DNA of 27,816 nt from positions 1 through 27,816 of the forward strand of contig JAGQMP010000020.1 of assembly GCA_020428585.1 (NCBI GenBank). Direction: 5' to 3'. The translations under genes and the position numbers were made by a program. Position 1 is the stretch's first letter. Every line of letters begins with the position of its first letter. This document shows positions 13,877-21,600 of the stretch, one piece after another. The stretch is from Patescibacteria group bacterium (GTDB lineage Bacteria; Patescibacteriota; Minisyncoccia; Phycocordibacterales; UBA1006). Under the pieces are notes generated by a model. It had not been told where the DNA came from. It did no database searches and was given only the letters and a program-made list of their open reading frames with translations.

Positions 13877-15796
13877 ATGTTGATTTCACGAACCTGGCTT
13901 GCCAGCCACTTTGAAAACGAATTACCTGATGCACAACACATTGCAGAGACCCTTCTCTTGCATGCTTTTGAAATTGAAGGAATTAATCAGATAGAGAATG
14001 ATCAGGTCATTGATATTGATGTCTTGCCGAACCGGGCGCACGACTGTCTATCACACCGAGGGATGGCGCGCGAATATGCTGCGCTGACCAGGCAATCAAC
14101 CAAAGAAAACCTTCGCTATCATGTAAACCAGCCAATAACTCATGATCAAGATGATAGCGTCGAGGTCGATATTATAAATAAGGAACAGTGTCTGCGTTAC
14201 CTCGCGAGGTCTATTAAACAAGTAAGCGTTACTGAATCTCCCGATTGGCTTAAGGAGGCTCTTAATTCGATCGGTCAGCGATCAATCAATACGATCGTTG
14301 ATGCGACAAATTACGTCATGTTTGACCTTGGTCAGCCGGTTCATGCCTTTGATGCCGATAAGGTTTCTGGGGCTATTGTGGTTAGAAATGCAAAGGAGGG
14401 AGAGCTTATGACCACCCTCACTGGTGAAGAACTAACGCTTGAAACTACCGATCTCGTTATCGCTGACCAGGAAGGTATTCTCGCTCTGGCTGGGGTCAAG
14501 GGTGGGACCAAGGCACAGGTTGATGAGCAAACCAAAAATATTATTATTGAAGTTGCTAATTTTAATCCTACAACAACCCGAGCCACTGCTCGAAGGGTCA
14601 AGATTCTGACTGATTCATCAAAACGATTTGAAAACGGAATTACTTCGGAACTTGCACCCGAAGCCATGGAAGCCGTATCGGTATTGATCACGAATCTTGC
14701 GGGTACTGACAACACAACGCTTGGGGCTCTTACTGATGTATACTCACGTCCCGAAATACCAGCAACTATCGAGATTACACAATCAAATATCTCGAGGCTC
14801 CTTGGCACTGATATATCAACGAGAGAAATTGCCGACATTTTTGAACGACTTGGGTGTACTTATCATGAAGCATCAGGATCGTTTAAGGTCACCGTGCCTG
14901 CTGAGAGACTCGACCTTACTATTCCTCAAGACTTAATCGAAGAAGTCGGACGCGTATACGGTTACCACCACGTCCCATCTCAGGATCTTTCAAATTACGC
15001 CTTTACTCCGTCAATTGACTCACAACACTACCTCGAGGCCGCTGTTCGGAACCTGTTGATTGAGCGAGGATTCAGCGAGGTAAAGACCTACACCTTCGTC
15101 AAAAAAGGCGAGGTTGAGGTGGCTAATCCCATCGCTTCTGATAAACGAGCCCTTCGAACAAATCTTCATCAGGGTCTTTCTGAGTCTCTCGGATTGAACC
15201 TTAAATATGCAGATTACCTGGGTACTGATCGAATACAAATTTTTGAAATCGCTACTACCTACCACAAAAACGGCGAACAATGGGTTTGTGCTATCGGTAT
15301 TGAAAATATTGGAAAAAAATCGAATAAGACTCATGGCCCATCAAAAGATCAACTTGAGGCGATCGTTAAAGAGGTCGAATCGAATCTTGGTATAAAAATT
15401 AAACCTAACTACCACAATAACGTTGTGAGCTTCGACCTTGATGGCGATCATGATTTCAAACAAGATTCCTATCACGATTTCTTTGGAATCTCATCATACG
15501 AGGAAGGATCTAGGTATCACCAAATATCACCCTACCCTCATGCGACCCGCGATATCTCATTCTGGATTGATGGTGACTATGATGAGGCGAAGCTCCGTCT
15601 GATTATCCAAGACGCGGGAGCTAACTATCTAAAAAAGGTCTTTCTCTTTGATCGATTCGAAAAAGAGGAAAGGGTATCGTACGCGTTCTCGTTGGTGTTC
15701 CAGTCAGACGAAGGCACCCTCACCGATACCGACATCGAAAGAGATATGGAAAAAATCCAATCAGTATTACTGAATCTCAATGTCGAAATACGATAA
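13877..15796 (+). CDS. pheT: Phenylalanyl-tRNA synthetase beta subunit, lacking the EMAP-like domain
   Basis: 639 residues; typical PheT is near 800. The N-terminal B1 segment (MLISRTWLASHF, LLHAFEIEGI) runs straight into IDIDVLPNRAHDCLSHRGMARE at about 50-70, where standard PheT has an intervening OB-fold tRNA-binding domain of about 100 residues. The B3/B4 editing region follows (IVDATNYVMFDLGQPVHAFD). Then come B5 and the catalytic-like core. The FDX-ACB anticodon-binding domain sits at the C-terminus (about 548-639, SPYPHATRDISFW). The gene is fused in an operon with pheS, with a 5-base gap and no Shine-Dalgarno. It ends at a perfect hairpin. Confidence 0.93.
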   Translation: MLISRTWLASHFENELPDAQHIAETLLLHAFEIEGINQIENDQVIDIDVLPNRAHDCLSHRGMAREYAALTRQSTKENLRYHVNQPITHDQDDSVEVDIINKEQCLRYLARSIKQVSVTESPDWLKEALNSIGQRSINTIVDATNYVMFDLGQPVHAFDADKVSGAIVVRNAKEGELMTTLTGEELTLETTDLVIADQEGILALAGVKGGTKAQVDEQTKNIIIEVANFNPTTTRATARRVKILTDSSKRFENGITSELAPEAMEAVSVLITNLAGTDNTTLGALTDVYSRPEIPATIEITQSNISRLLGTDISTREIADIFERLGCTYHEASGSFKVTVPAERLDLTIPQDLIEEVGRVYGYHHVPSQDLSNYAFTPSIDSQHYLEAAVRNLLIERGFSEVKTYTFVKKGEVEVANPIASDKRALRTNLHQGLSESLGLNLKYADYLGTDRIQIFEIATTYHKNGEQWVCAIGIENIGKKSNKTHGPSKDQLEAIVKEVESNLGIKIKPNYHNNVVSFDLDGDHDFKQDSYHDFFGISSYEEGSRYHQISPYPHATRDISFWIDGDYDEAKLRLIIQDAGANYLKKVFLFDRFEKEERVSYAFSLVFQSDEGTLTDTDIERDMEKIQSVLLNLNVEIR

Positions 15797-15823
15797 AGAC
15801 CATGCAACGCATGGTCTTCCTTT
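15796..15823 (+). terminator. pheT terminator
   Basis: A perfect 10-bp stem, AAGACCATGC (15796-15805) with GCATGGTCTT (15809-15818), then CCTTT. Confidence 0.8.
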
Positions 15824-15831
15824 ATTATTTT

Positions 15832-16056
15832 CTATAGTTTATCTTGGTAGTCTATCGCTAATTTGAGCCCTCCAAATAATGACACACACCACCACAAGAT
15901 TTGTAAAAACCAATCAAAGGCTGTGTACAATTTGAATTGAAAAGCGTCCTGATAAGTTGTGCAAATCGCGAGCCACTGCGCTGCTGTAGCAATAAGAAAA
16001 ATGATACCGGTCAGGGCAATAATTGTTGCCCACTCCTTGATAGATTCTGTTGTCAT
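15832..16056 (-). CDS. Small two-helix membrane protein, unknown
   Basis: 74 residues. Two hydrophobic helices (about 10-31 and 44-67) surround a short polar loop with two Cys residues near it. A short charged N-terminus and a basic-acidic C-terminus (DYQDKL) flank them. No family is recognised. The gene has a candidate TTGACA upstream, an A-rich leader and no Shine-Dalgarno. It is convergent to pheT with a gap of about 35 bases and is AT-richer than the neighbours. Confidence 0.55.
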   Translation of the reverse strand: MTTESIKEWATIIALTGIIFLIATAAQWLAICTTYQDAFQFKLYTAFDWFLQILWWCVSLFGGLKLAIDYQDKL

Positions 16057-16106
16057 AAGTTATTTTTTTGTTGTTCATGTAATATAAAAAACCATAATAT
16101 AATTTT

Positions 16107-16112
16107 TGTCAA
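16107..16112 (-). promoter_or_regulatory. Probable -35 of the gene at 15832-16056
   Basis: A perfect TTGACA on the minus strand, about 50 bases before the ATG. Several AT-rich candidates lie at -10 spacing and I cannot choose between them. Confidence 0.4.
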
Positions 16113-16134
16113 GTTATATTCAATATAAGTAAAA

Positions 16135-16152
16135 ACCAACCGACAGGTTGGT
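16135..16152 (-). terminator. bL25 gene terminator
   Basis: ACCAACC (16135-16141) pairs with GGTTGGT (16146-16152) across GACA; on the minus strand TTTTTACTT follows. Confidence 0.78.
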
Positions 16153-16154
16153 CT

Positions 16155-16820
16155 TTATTCAGCTGATTCTTCTTTTTTAGTTTCAGCACCCTCTTCATCG
16201 GCTTTACCTTTCTGGTCAACGAGCTCAGGTTCCATCGCAGTATCTACCAAGCTTTCTTCCTCGACTGATTCTTCGGCACGTGGTGCGACGATCGAGACGA
16301 GAGTTGTGTTCACATCGTCAATGAGATCAACACCCTTTGGAAGAGTGATATCAGATAGTTTGATGGCATCTCCAATCTGGACGAGTCCAGAAATATCTAC
16401 CTCGATACTTTCAGGAATGCTGCTTGGAAGAGTCTCGACAATTACTTCTTCGTGGGCAAAGTTCAAGAGCCCAACACCGTTCTTCTTAGCTGGTGATTCT
16501 CCTACGAGAACAACCGGGATGGTTACCTCGGTCTTCTCACCCTTGTTCACGACCTTGAAATCAATGTGAAGAAGGTCGCCTGATACCACGTGTGCCTGCA
16601 TATCTTGCACGAGGCATAGTTCACCCGCTACGTCACCTGTTGTGCTGATGAGGTGCGAGGTCCCTGCTTCACGGTAGACCTTTCGGAATTCGATATCATT
16701 TACAGAAACAGGCATACTGTCAAAAGTACTCCCGTACATAACAGCTGGTACCAATCCCTGTGAACGAAGATATTCGCTGCTATCTTCGACGTCTCGTTTG
16801 AATACGTTTAGCTCAATCAT
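16155..16820 (-). CDS. rplY: Ribosomal protein bL25 (CTC/TL5 type)
   Basis: 221 residues from the ATG at 16820. The bL25 N-terminal domain binds 5S rRNA (about 1-95), and the TL5/CTC beta-barrel C-terminal domain covers about 96-180. Recognisable segments are LRSQGLVPAVMYG, HVVSGDLLHIDF and the IELDISGL-like stretch ESIEVDISGLVQIGD. A strongly acidic low-complexity tail of about 40 residues (Glu-rich, ends KKEESAE) follows, as is common in this family. The upstream in-frame extension to 16883 crosses the promoter, so the later ATG is preferred. No Shine-Dalgarno is present. Confidence 0.92.
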   Translation of the reverse strand: MIELNVFKRDVEDSSEYLRSQGLVPAVMYGSTFDSMPVSVNDIEFRKVYREAGTSHLISTTGDVAGELCLVQDMQAHVVSGDLLHIDFKVVNKGEKTEVTIPVVLVGESPAKKNGVGLLNFAHEEVIVETLPSSIPESIEVDISGLVQIGDAIKLSDITLPKGVDLIDDVNTTLVSIVAPRAEESVEEESLVDTAMEPELVDQKGKADEEGAETKKEESAE

Positions 16821-16830
16821 AATACCAAGG

Positions 16831-16858
16831 ATTATATATACGAATACTGATATTGCAA
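16831..16858 (-). promoter_or_regulatory. bL25 promoter
   Basis: On the minus strand, TTGCAA (16853-16858), a 16-bp spacer and TATAAT (16831-16836), then 10 bases to the ATG. The ATTCGTA sequence in the spacer resembles half of the palindrome family. Confidence 0.65.
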
Positions 16859-16916
16859 CCCTCACATGGATTATGACTAGCATCCACAGGTTACTAGGGG
16901 AGACTCACTGATCTGG

Positions 16917-16922
16917 TATACT
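16917..16922 (+). promoter_or_regulatory. -10 of the transglycosylase gene, predicted leaderless
   Basis: TATACT, then 7 bases to the ATG. I see no convincing -35 at the right distance. Confidence 0.5.
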
Positions 16923-16929
16923 AGTCCCT

Positions 16930-18303
16930 ATGAACCGACGATATTCGCACGTGGTCTCGTTATTTGGTCTGACTCTCATAGTCTTGGGGTTTTTTGCATT
17001 CAATGTCGAGGCTCAATTTGATCCAAATCAGTGCAATAAAGAAGAAAATGAAGCAGATTGCCGTGCCCGACTTGATGAAATCAACAAGGAAATCAACGTC
17101 ATTAATTCGGGGATCCAACTCGAAGACCAGAATCAAGCCAAGATTGGGCAAGAAATTAATAAATTGACCGGTGAGATCAAAAAGACCTCAACTGAAATCA
17201 AGAAAAAAGTATCACTCATTCAAGGTATCAAAAACGATATCGTTGATAAAGAAAACAGTCTCGAAGATCTCAACGATAAACTTCGTCGTGAGAAAGAATC
17301 TCTTGAAAAGATTTTGAGGAAGCGCTATGAACTTGAAGATGCAACCTTATTTGAATATTTGTTGACCGGTGAACAGTTATCTGAATTCTACGAAGATGTA
17401 CCCGCGTTCAGTTACGTACAGAGCTCGCTCTCTGATTCCTTTCAGATTATCGATGATCTCAAGGTGCAGATTTACGGACAAAAATCAGAACTCGAGAAAA
17501 AACGAGAAGAAGAGGATGCCGCTCGTTACAGTCTCCAGGTCGAACAACAAAAGATTGAAACCCAGAAAAAAGAACGAGACCAGGCCCTGGCCGTGAGTGA
17601 ACAAACTGAAGCCTCACTTGCAAGTCTTCGTGCCGTACGTGAACAAGAAGCCGCTCAGATCAGAAATAAATTGTTCGAACTTCGTGATATCGCAGGTGGA
17701 GGCATTCCATTTGGACAAGCCTACGAGTATGCCAAAGAAGCCAGCAACAAGACGGGGGTCAGACCTGCTTTCATTCTCGCGATCCTCGAACAAGAATCAA
17801 ACCTCGGTAAGAACGTCGGTACCTGCAACCGCACTACCAATGAGCCTATCTGGAGCGATATCATGCCCGGGCCAACCAGCGGTTCATGGCGCGATGATCA
17901 GACAATCTATAAAGCTTTGGTAAACAAACTTGGGTTACCGCTCGTCGGTACGCCGCTATCGTGCCCCATCAAGGTAAACGGCACCTATTCAGGATGGGGA
18001 GGAGCCATGGGCCCATCACAGTTCATCCCGACGACCTGGCAGAGTTATGAATCACGTATTGGAAAAGCCGTAGGTGTCAATGTGCCAAGTCCTTGGAACG
18101 CGCGTCATGCGATTTTTGCGACCGCACTGTACGTATCTGATCTTGGCGCTGGAGCCCAAACCTATACCGCAGAGCGCGAGGCTGCCTGCCGTTACTATTC
18201 AGGTCGCGGGTGTAGTGATCCTGCCGTTAAGAATGCTTTTTATGGTAACGGGGTGATGGAACGTGCGATCCGTATTCAGGCTAATATTGACCTGATTGAT
18301 TAA
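16930..18303 (+). CDS. Secreted coiled-coil lytic transglycosylase (MltB-like domain)
   Basis: 457 residues. The signal peptide spans residues 1-29 (cleavage near VEA-Q). A long coiled coil follows (about 45-250, EnvC/PcsB-like). A transglycosylase domain occupies about 258-457: catalytic Glu289 in ILEQESNLGKN and the GGAMGPSQFIPTTW motif (357-370) typical of MltB-like enzymes. Cysteines at about 299 and 345, and a later pair, could form disulfides. It should cut the peptidoglycan glycan strand and may be regulated by the coiled-coil arm, as in PcsB or EnvC, where the arm docks to FtsEX. FtsEX is not in the window. It is a single gene with its own promoter. Confidence 0.87.
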   Translation: MNRRYSHVVSLFGLTLIVLGFFAFNVEAQFDPNQCNKEENEADCRARLDEINKEINVINSGIQLEDQNQAKIGQEINKLTGEIKKTSTEIKKKVSLIQGIKNDIVDKENSLEDLNDKLRREKESLEKILRKRYELEDATLFEYLLTGEQLSEFYEDVPAFSYVQSSLSDSFQIIDDLKVQIYGQKSELEKKREEEDAARYSLQVEQQKIETQKKERDQALAVSEQTEASLASLRAVREQEAAQIRNKLFELRDIAGGGIPFGQAYEYAKEASNKTGVRPAFILAILEQESNLGKNVGTCNRTTNEPIWSDIMPGPTSGSWRDDQTIYKALVNKLGLPLVGTPLSCPIKVNGTYSGWGGAMGPSQFIPTTWQSYESRIGKAVGVNVPSPWNARHAIFATALYVSDLGAGAQTYTAEREAACRYYSGRGCSDPAVKNAFYGNGVMERAIRIQANIDLID

Positions 18304-18316
18304 GGCATGGTAAGGC

Positions 18317-18344
18317 TTGCTTCGCCTTTGGTTTGTGGTAGTAT
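18317..18344 (+). promoter_or_regulatory. bL31 promoter
   Basis: TTGCTT (18317-18322), a 16-bp spacer and TAGTAT (18339-18344), then 10 bases to the ATG. It overlaps a weak hairpin (AAGGC with GCCTT) after the previous gene. Confidence 0.55.
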
Positions 18345-18354
18345 CGATCCTGTT

Positions 18355-18612
18355 ATGAAGAACGACATTCACCCACAAGACTACCGAACGGTGATCTTTC
18401 ACGACAACGCCAGTGGCGAACGATTCTTGATCTCGTCCACCATGCCGTCAGAGGAAACCGCAAAATGGGAAGACGGAAAAGAATATCCATTAGTCAAGGT
18501 AGAAATTTCTTCAGCCTCACATCCCTTTTACACCGGAACCGAAAAGCGTCTCGACACCGCAGGTCGTGCTGAAAAATTCCGCAAAAGGATGGAACAAGCT
18601 TCGAAGAAATAA
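18355..18612 (+). CDS. rpmE2: Ribosomal protein bL31, type B (cysteine-free)
   Basis: 85 residues starting [17 protein letters not shown], a classical type B bL31 start. Conserved blocks are the [19 protein letters not shown] stretch and [18 protein letters not shown]. No zinc-binding Cys is present, so it is the C-minus form. It sits on the large subunit and bridges to the small subunit head. A longer frame opens at 18307, but it would include the promoter. It is a single gene with its own terminator. Confidence 0.95.
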   Translation: MKNDIHPQDYRTVIFHDNASGERFLISSTMPSEETAKWEDGKEYPLVKVEISSASHPFYTGTEKRLDTAGRAEKFRKRMEQASKK

Positions 18613-18619
18613 CACGAGA

Positions 18620-18646
18620 AAAAAACCACTTAGGCAAGTGTTTTTT
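18620..18646 (+). terminator. bL31 terminator
   Basis: An A run and CACTT (18627-18631) pair with AAGTG (18636-18640) and a T run. Loop AGGC. Confidence 0.8.
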
Positions 18647-18648
18647 CT

Positions 18649-18678
18649 TTGCCAGGTTATGGGTTGGTGTGGTAGAAT
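18649..18678 (+). promoter_or_regulatory. Promoter of the gene at 18696-19016
   Basis: TTGCCA (18649-18654), an 18-bp spacer and TAGAAT (18673-18678). It leaves 17 bases to the ATG, more than at most core genes here. Confidence 0.5.
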
Positions 18679-18695
18679 ACGGACCAGTTAATCCT

Positions 18696-19016
18696 ATGGC
18701 AACTATCAAAAAAAGTAAAAAAACTGAACACCACTACACCGAACGTGAACGAGAACAAGCACTCGAAAATTATCGCGAACTCGTCGTCAGCGAAGTCGCC
18801 CGCATGTATGATTTGTACGATCAATTCATGGTGCAGGTAAATCACAAAGCTTTCAAGAGCGATAAATACGATTTCGAACTGCACAATCAGCTATCGTTTG
18901 ATATCGAACAATGTAAACGACGTGTTCGCCACGCGGCTGATCAGGTTATGACAAACTACGATGCCAAGGTTGAGGTGCCAGAATTCGACACCCTCCTCGA
19001 AAACTACCAAAGCTAG
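18696..19016 (+). CDS. Small helical hypothetical protein
   Basis: 106 residues from the ATG at 18696, starting MATIKKSKKTEHHY. It is highly charged and all-helical by eye, with His, Arg, Asp and Gln frequent, and no signal or membrane segment. Its composition and codon use resemble the core genes, so it could be a conserved CPR protein, but I know no family. An earlier in-frame ATG at 18669 overlaps the -10. The terminator stem includes the stop codon. Confidence 0.72.
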   Translation: MATIKKSKKTEHHYTEREREQALENYRELVVSEVARMYDLYDQFMVQVNHKAFKSDKYDFELHNQLSFDIEQCKRRVRHAADQVMTNYDAKVEVPEFDTLLENYQS

Positions 19017-19026
19017 GTAGTTTTTT
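19000..19026 (+). terminator. Terminator overlapping the stop codon at 19014-19016
   Basis: AAAACTACC (19000-19008) pairs with GGTAGTTTT (19016-19024) and Ts continue. Confidence 0.85.
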
Positions 19027-19067
19027 ATTTTTGTGGTTAAATATTAAAAACCCTAAAATCAAATACC

Positions 19068-19628
19068 ATGAAAACACTATTTGTATTGTTGTCGTGCCTT
19101 GGACTATTTTCGTGCGCCGTTCAAGATTTTTCAAAAGACGACCCTGCTTCGACCATGTTTAACAAGATGAGCGAAAAAGTTTCAATACTTTTAAACGGCG
19201 AAGATAATGTTCTTTTCGGGCTTTTACCTGAAGACTGTGATTCACCAACTGGCGATAACGACTGTAGAAATAATACCCGTCCGTTAGTCATACTTGAGCA
19301 GGCGCCAAATGGATTCATTCTTCATACTGGATCAGAGGAAGACCCCTCTCTTATTGAGAGTCATTACTTTTTCAGGGATAAAAATTTTGTTTGTTACCAG
19401 ACATATTATTCGATCGAAGATTGTATTGGCGGTTTTGTTGCACAAGACATCGTCTTGAATAGGAACTTAGAACACGCTGGGTTGACTGAACCAACCGACA
19501 CGCTAACTCCGCTAAAACTACTTCAGCCCTATTTATCTTTAGACAAGTTGTATCGAAGGGCTCAAGATTCCCTTTTGGTTATTTCGATTCCTTACTGTAA
19601 GGCTAGAAGAGGAAATGTAACTCATTGA
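19068..19628 (+). CDS. Putative lipoprotein, unknown function
   Basis: 186 residues. Residues 1-16 are a lipoprotein signal with lipobox LGLFSC (Cys16). The mature domain is about 170 residues, acidic, with five or more cysteines (CDSPTGDNDC, CYQTYYSIEDC, a late IPYC), which may form disulfides. No family is recognised. The leader contains AAAAACCCTAAAATC before the ATG, as in other orphan leaders. The gene is AT-richer than neighbours and has its own terminator. It may be a surface protein used in host contact, which is inference only. Confidence 0.7.
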   Translation: MKTLFVLLSCLGLFSCAVQDFSKDDPASTMFNKMSEKVSILLNGEDNVLFGLLPEDCDSPTGDNDCRNNTRPLVILEQAPNGFILHTGSEEDPSLIESHYFFRDKNFVCYQTYYSIEDCIGGFVAQDIVLNRNLEHAGLTEPTDTLTPLKLLQPYLSLDKLYRRAQDSLLVISIPYCKARRGNVTH

Positions 19629-19632
19629 ATTG

Positions 19633-19656
19633 AAAACCGCCTTTTGGGCGGTTTTT
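19633..19656 (+). terminator. Terminator after the lipoprotein gene
   Basis: AAAACCGCC (19633-19641) pairs with GGCGGTTTT (19647-19655), with a T run. Confidence 0.88.
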
Positions 19657-19678
19657 CCTTTTACTAAAACTGCTATGG

Positions 19679-19684
19679 TATACT
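19679..19684 (+). promoter_or_regulatory. prfA -10, predicted leaderless
   Basis: TATACT, then 7 bases to the ATG. The -35 is unclear. Confidence 0.55.
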
Positions 19685-19691
19685 CCAGTTT

Positions 19692-20678
19692 ATGGACATT
19701 ATTGAACATGATCTTGATAGTTTTCGTGATAACCCGGCAACGGGGTTTTTTGCGTCTCAGATTGAAGATTTGACGCGCAAGCTAGAAGAGACCCAGGGCA
19801 TGGCGAGCGATCCTGAAATGGCGGAACTTGCCGAAGGTGAGATCAAGAACCTGATCATCCAGATCAATGCCTATGTAGAACAAGCACAGGATATCTTGAA
19901 AAAAGAGGAAGAAGCTGACAAAGAATCGCCTCGAGAAATCATCATGGAAATAAGGGCCGGTGCTGGAGGTGACGAGGCGTCATTATTCGCCCATGAAATG
20001 GCTGAAATGTACCAACGTTATGCTGAAACCGTTGGTTGGAAATGGCGCACCATTGATACTTCGACCACCGATGTTGGGGGATACAAGGAAGCATCATTTG
20101 AACTAAAGGGAGACGACGTCTATGAACAGCTGCAATGGGAGACGGGCGTTCACCGGGTTCAGCGTATTCCTGCAACTGAAAAACAAGGTCGCATTCACAC
20201 CTCAACCATCTCGGTGGCGATCATGCCGTTGTTTAAACGTACCACTATTGAATTAAACGATGCTGACCTTGAATTCGAAACCTCACGTTCAGGTGGGGCA
20301 GGGGGGCAAAACGTAAACAAGGTCGAAACGGCAGTACGCGTGATTCACAAACCAACCGGCCTCGATGTGCGTTCCACCGCTGAACGTTCACAGTTGAAGA
20401 ACAAAGAAAATGCCCTTGCGATCCTTCGATCTAAATTGCAACAAATGAAAGACGAGGAAGAGCAGGCAAAATACGCCGAGAAACGAAAGAAACAGATTGG
20501 TACGGGTGATCGTTCGGAAAAAATTCGAACCTATAATTTTCCTCAGGACCGCATTACTGACCACCGAATCAAGGAGTCGTGGTCGAATATAGAAGGCATC
20601 ATGGCAGGAGATTTTGGTCGCGTGTATGAAAAGTTGCGTGAAAAGCAGGATGAGCTTGAAAATGAAGAGTTATCGTAG
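19692..20678 (+). CDS. prfA: Peptide chain release factor 1
   Basis: 328 residues; about 30 shorter than the usual 360, all at the N-terminal domain. The stop-codon reading tripeptide PAT is at 160-162 in [21 protein letters not shown], which identifies RF1 (UAA/UAG) rather than RF2. The GGQ motif is at 204-206 in [17 protein letters not shown]. Domains 2-4 are standard. RF1 releases the finished peptide at the ribosome. It is a single gene with a tight -10. Confidence 0.96.
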   Translation: MDIIEHDLDSFRDNPATGFFASQIEDLTRKLEETQGMASDPEMAELAEGEIKNLIIQINAYVEQAQDILKKEEEADKESPREIIMEIRAGAGGDEASLFAHEMAEMYQRYAETVGWKWRTIDTSTTDVGGYKEASFELKGDDVYEQLQWETGVHRVQRIPATEKQGRIHTSTISVAIMPLFKRTTIELNDADLEFETSRSGGAGGQNVNKVETAVRVIHKPTGLDVRSTAERSQLKNKENALAILRSKLQQMKDEEEQAKYAEKRKKQIGTGDRSEKIRTYNFPQDRITDHRIKESWSNIEGIMAGDFGRVYEKLREKQDELENEELS

Positions 20679-20719
20679 TATAAAGGATCAAATTGATTAT
20701 TCATTATAAAAATTAAGAC

Positions 20720-20902
20720 ATGGCTAGTTTTTTTACAAAAGAACAACGGGAAAGGATGAAAAAAGTTCGAGAAAGCATAATAACTAAGAAATTTATCCTG
20801 AAGAATGGGAAGAGATCAAAAGAGCAGATCGCCGCTTTTGCTAGGGGTATGAGAGTAACTCAAGAAGCGTTGGACCATACTTTCAACTACACAGGCAAAT
20901 AA
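20720..20902 (+). CDS. 60-residue basic helical protein, unknown
   Basis: 60 residues beginning MASFFTKEQRERMKKVRE. It is rich in Lys and Arg, with a middle helix-turn-like stretch (SKEQIAAFARGMRVTQEALDHTF) that resembles a small DNA- or RNA-binding fold or a ribosome-associated peptide. The match is only by eye. It follows prfA by 41 bases, has an AT-rich upstream with a TATAAA-like hexamer, and no Shine-Dalgarno. A perfect terminator starts at the last codon. Confidence 0.6.
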   Translation: MASFFTKEQRERMKKVRESIITKKFILKNGKRSKEQIAAFARGMRVTQEALDHTFNYTGK

Positions 20903-20925
20903 AAAGACGAGACCCTCGTCTTTTT
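20901..20925 (+). terminator. Strong terminator after the basic peptide
   Basis: A perfect 11-bp stem AAAAAGACGAG (20901-20911) with CTCGTCTTTTT (20915-20925). Confidence 0.9.
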
Positions 20926-20933
20926 GTTATAAT
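20925..20933 (+). promoter_or_regulatory. Extended -10 of the hydrolase gene, predicted leaderless
   Basis: TGT-TATAAT (20925-20933), then 6 bases to the ATG. It touches the preceding terminator, so its -35 lies within the terminator stem. Confidence 0.6.
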
Positions 20934-20939
20934 GCAGTT

Positions 20940-21560
20940 ATGGACATTAGACAGCAAATATTACACATCCACGGTGGTAGTGCGTTCAATAGCTACGATA
21001 ACTATATTAGGAACCTTAAAAAGTGGAATATTTCGATTGACGATGAATCACAATCAAAACACTGGTCGAGGAACTATTATTCTTTTCTTTTTGAAGATTC
21101 CTTTCAATGTATTGTTCCGACGATGCCGTCAAAACATAATGCGAAATACCTAGAATGGAAGATTTGGTTTGAGAAATATCTATCAGTTCTTCACAATGAC
21201 GTTATTTTGGTGGGTCACTCGCTTGGGGGAACCTTCTTGGCTAAATATCTTTCCGAAGAATCGTTTCCGGTATCGATTAAACAGCTTCATTTGGTAGCGC
21301 CCGTGTATGATTACGAGGACGATGAAGAAGAATTAGCTGACTTCAGATTAGCTGATTTTCCTGGAAAATTGCTTGATATTCATATCTCAGAGATTCACAT
21401 TTACACATCAAAAGACGATGATATTGTTCCGTACACAGAATCAGAAAAATACCACAAACAGATTCCAGGTTCGTCGCTACATATTTTTGAAGATAGAGGA
21501 CACTTTCTTGGTGAAGAATTTTCCGAATTGTTTGAGAATATTAAAAAAGTTAGTAGTTGA
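20940..21560 (+). CDS. RBBP9/YdeN-like alpha/beta hydrolase
   Basis: 206 residues. Alpha/beta hydrolase with the nucleophile elbow GHSLGG (Ser94), an acid near Asp160/161 (SKDDDIVP) and His188 (DRGHF). N-terminal ILHIHGG marks the oxyanion strand region. The size and lack of a large lid resemble the RBBP9/YdeN serine hydrolase family. Substrate unknown. The start is the ATG 6 bases after the extended -10. The stop codon overlaps the -35 of the tRNA promoter. Confidence 0.82.
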   Translation: MDIRQQILHIHGGSAFNSYDNYIRNLKKWNISIDDESQSKHWSRNYYSFLFEDSFQCIVPTMPSKHNAKYLEWKIWFEKYLSVLHNDVILVGHSLGGTFLAKYLSEESFPVSIKQLHLVAPVYDYEDDEEELADFRLADFPGKLLDIHISEIHIYTSKDDDIVPYTESEKYHKQIPGSSLHIFEDRGHFLGEEFSELFENIKKVSS

Positions 21561-21584
21561 CAGTTTTTTCCTGAAAAGTAATAT
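21557..21584 (+). promoter_or_regulatory. tRNA operon promoter
   Basis: TTGACA (21557-21562), a 16-bp spacer and TAATAT (21579-21584). It would make the two plus-strand tRNAs together. Confidence 0.72.
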
Positions 21585-21600
21585 GGGATGTAAATGACAA

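Noticed and set aside
13435..13941. Minus-strand frame of 168 residues opposite pheS
   Set aside because: It is a shadow of the conserved pheS coding strand with no promoter or family features.
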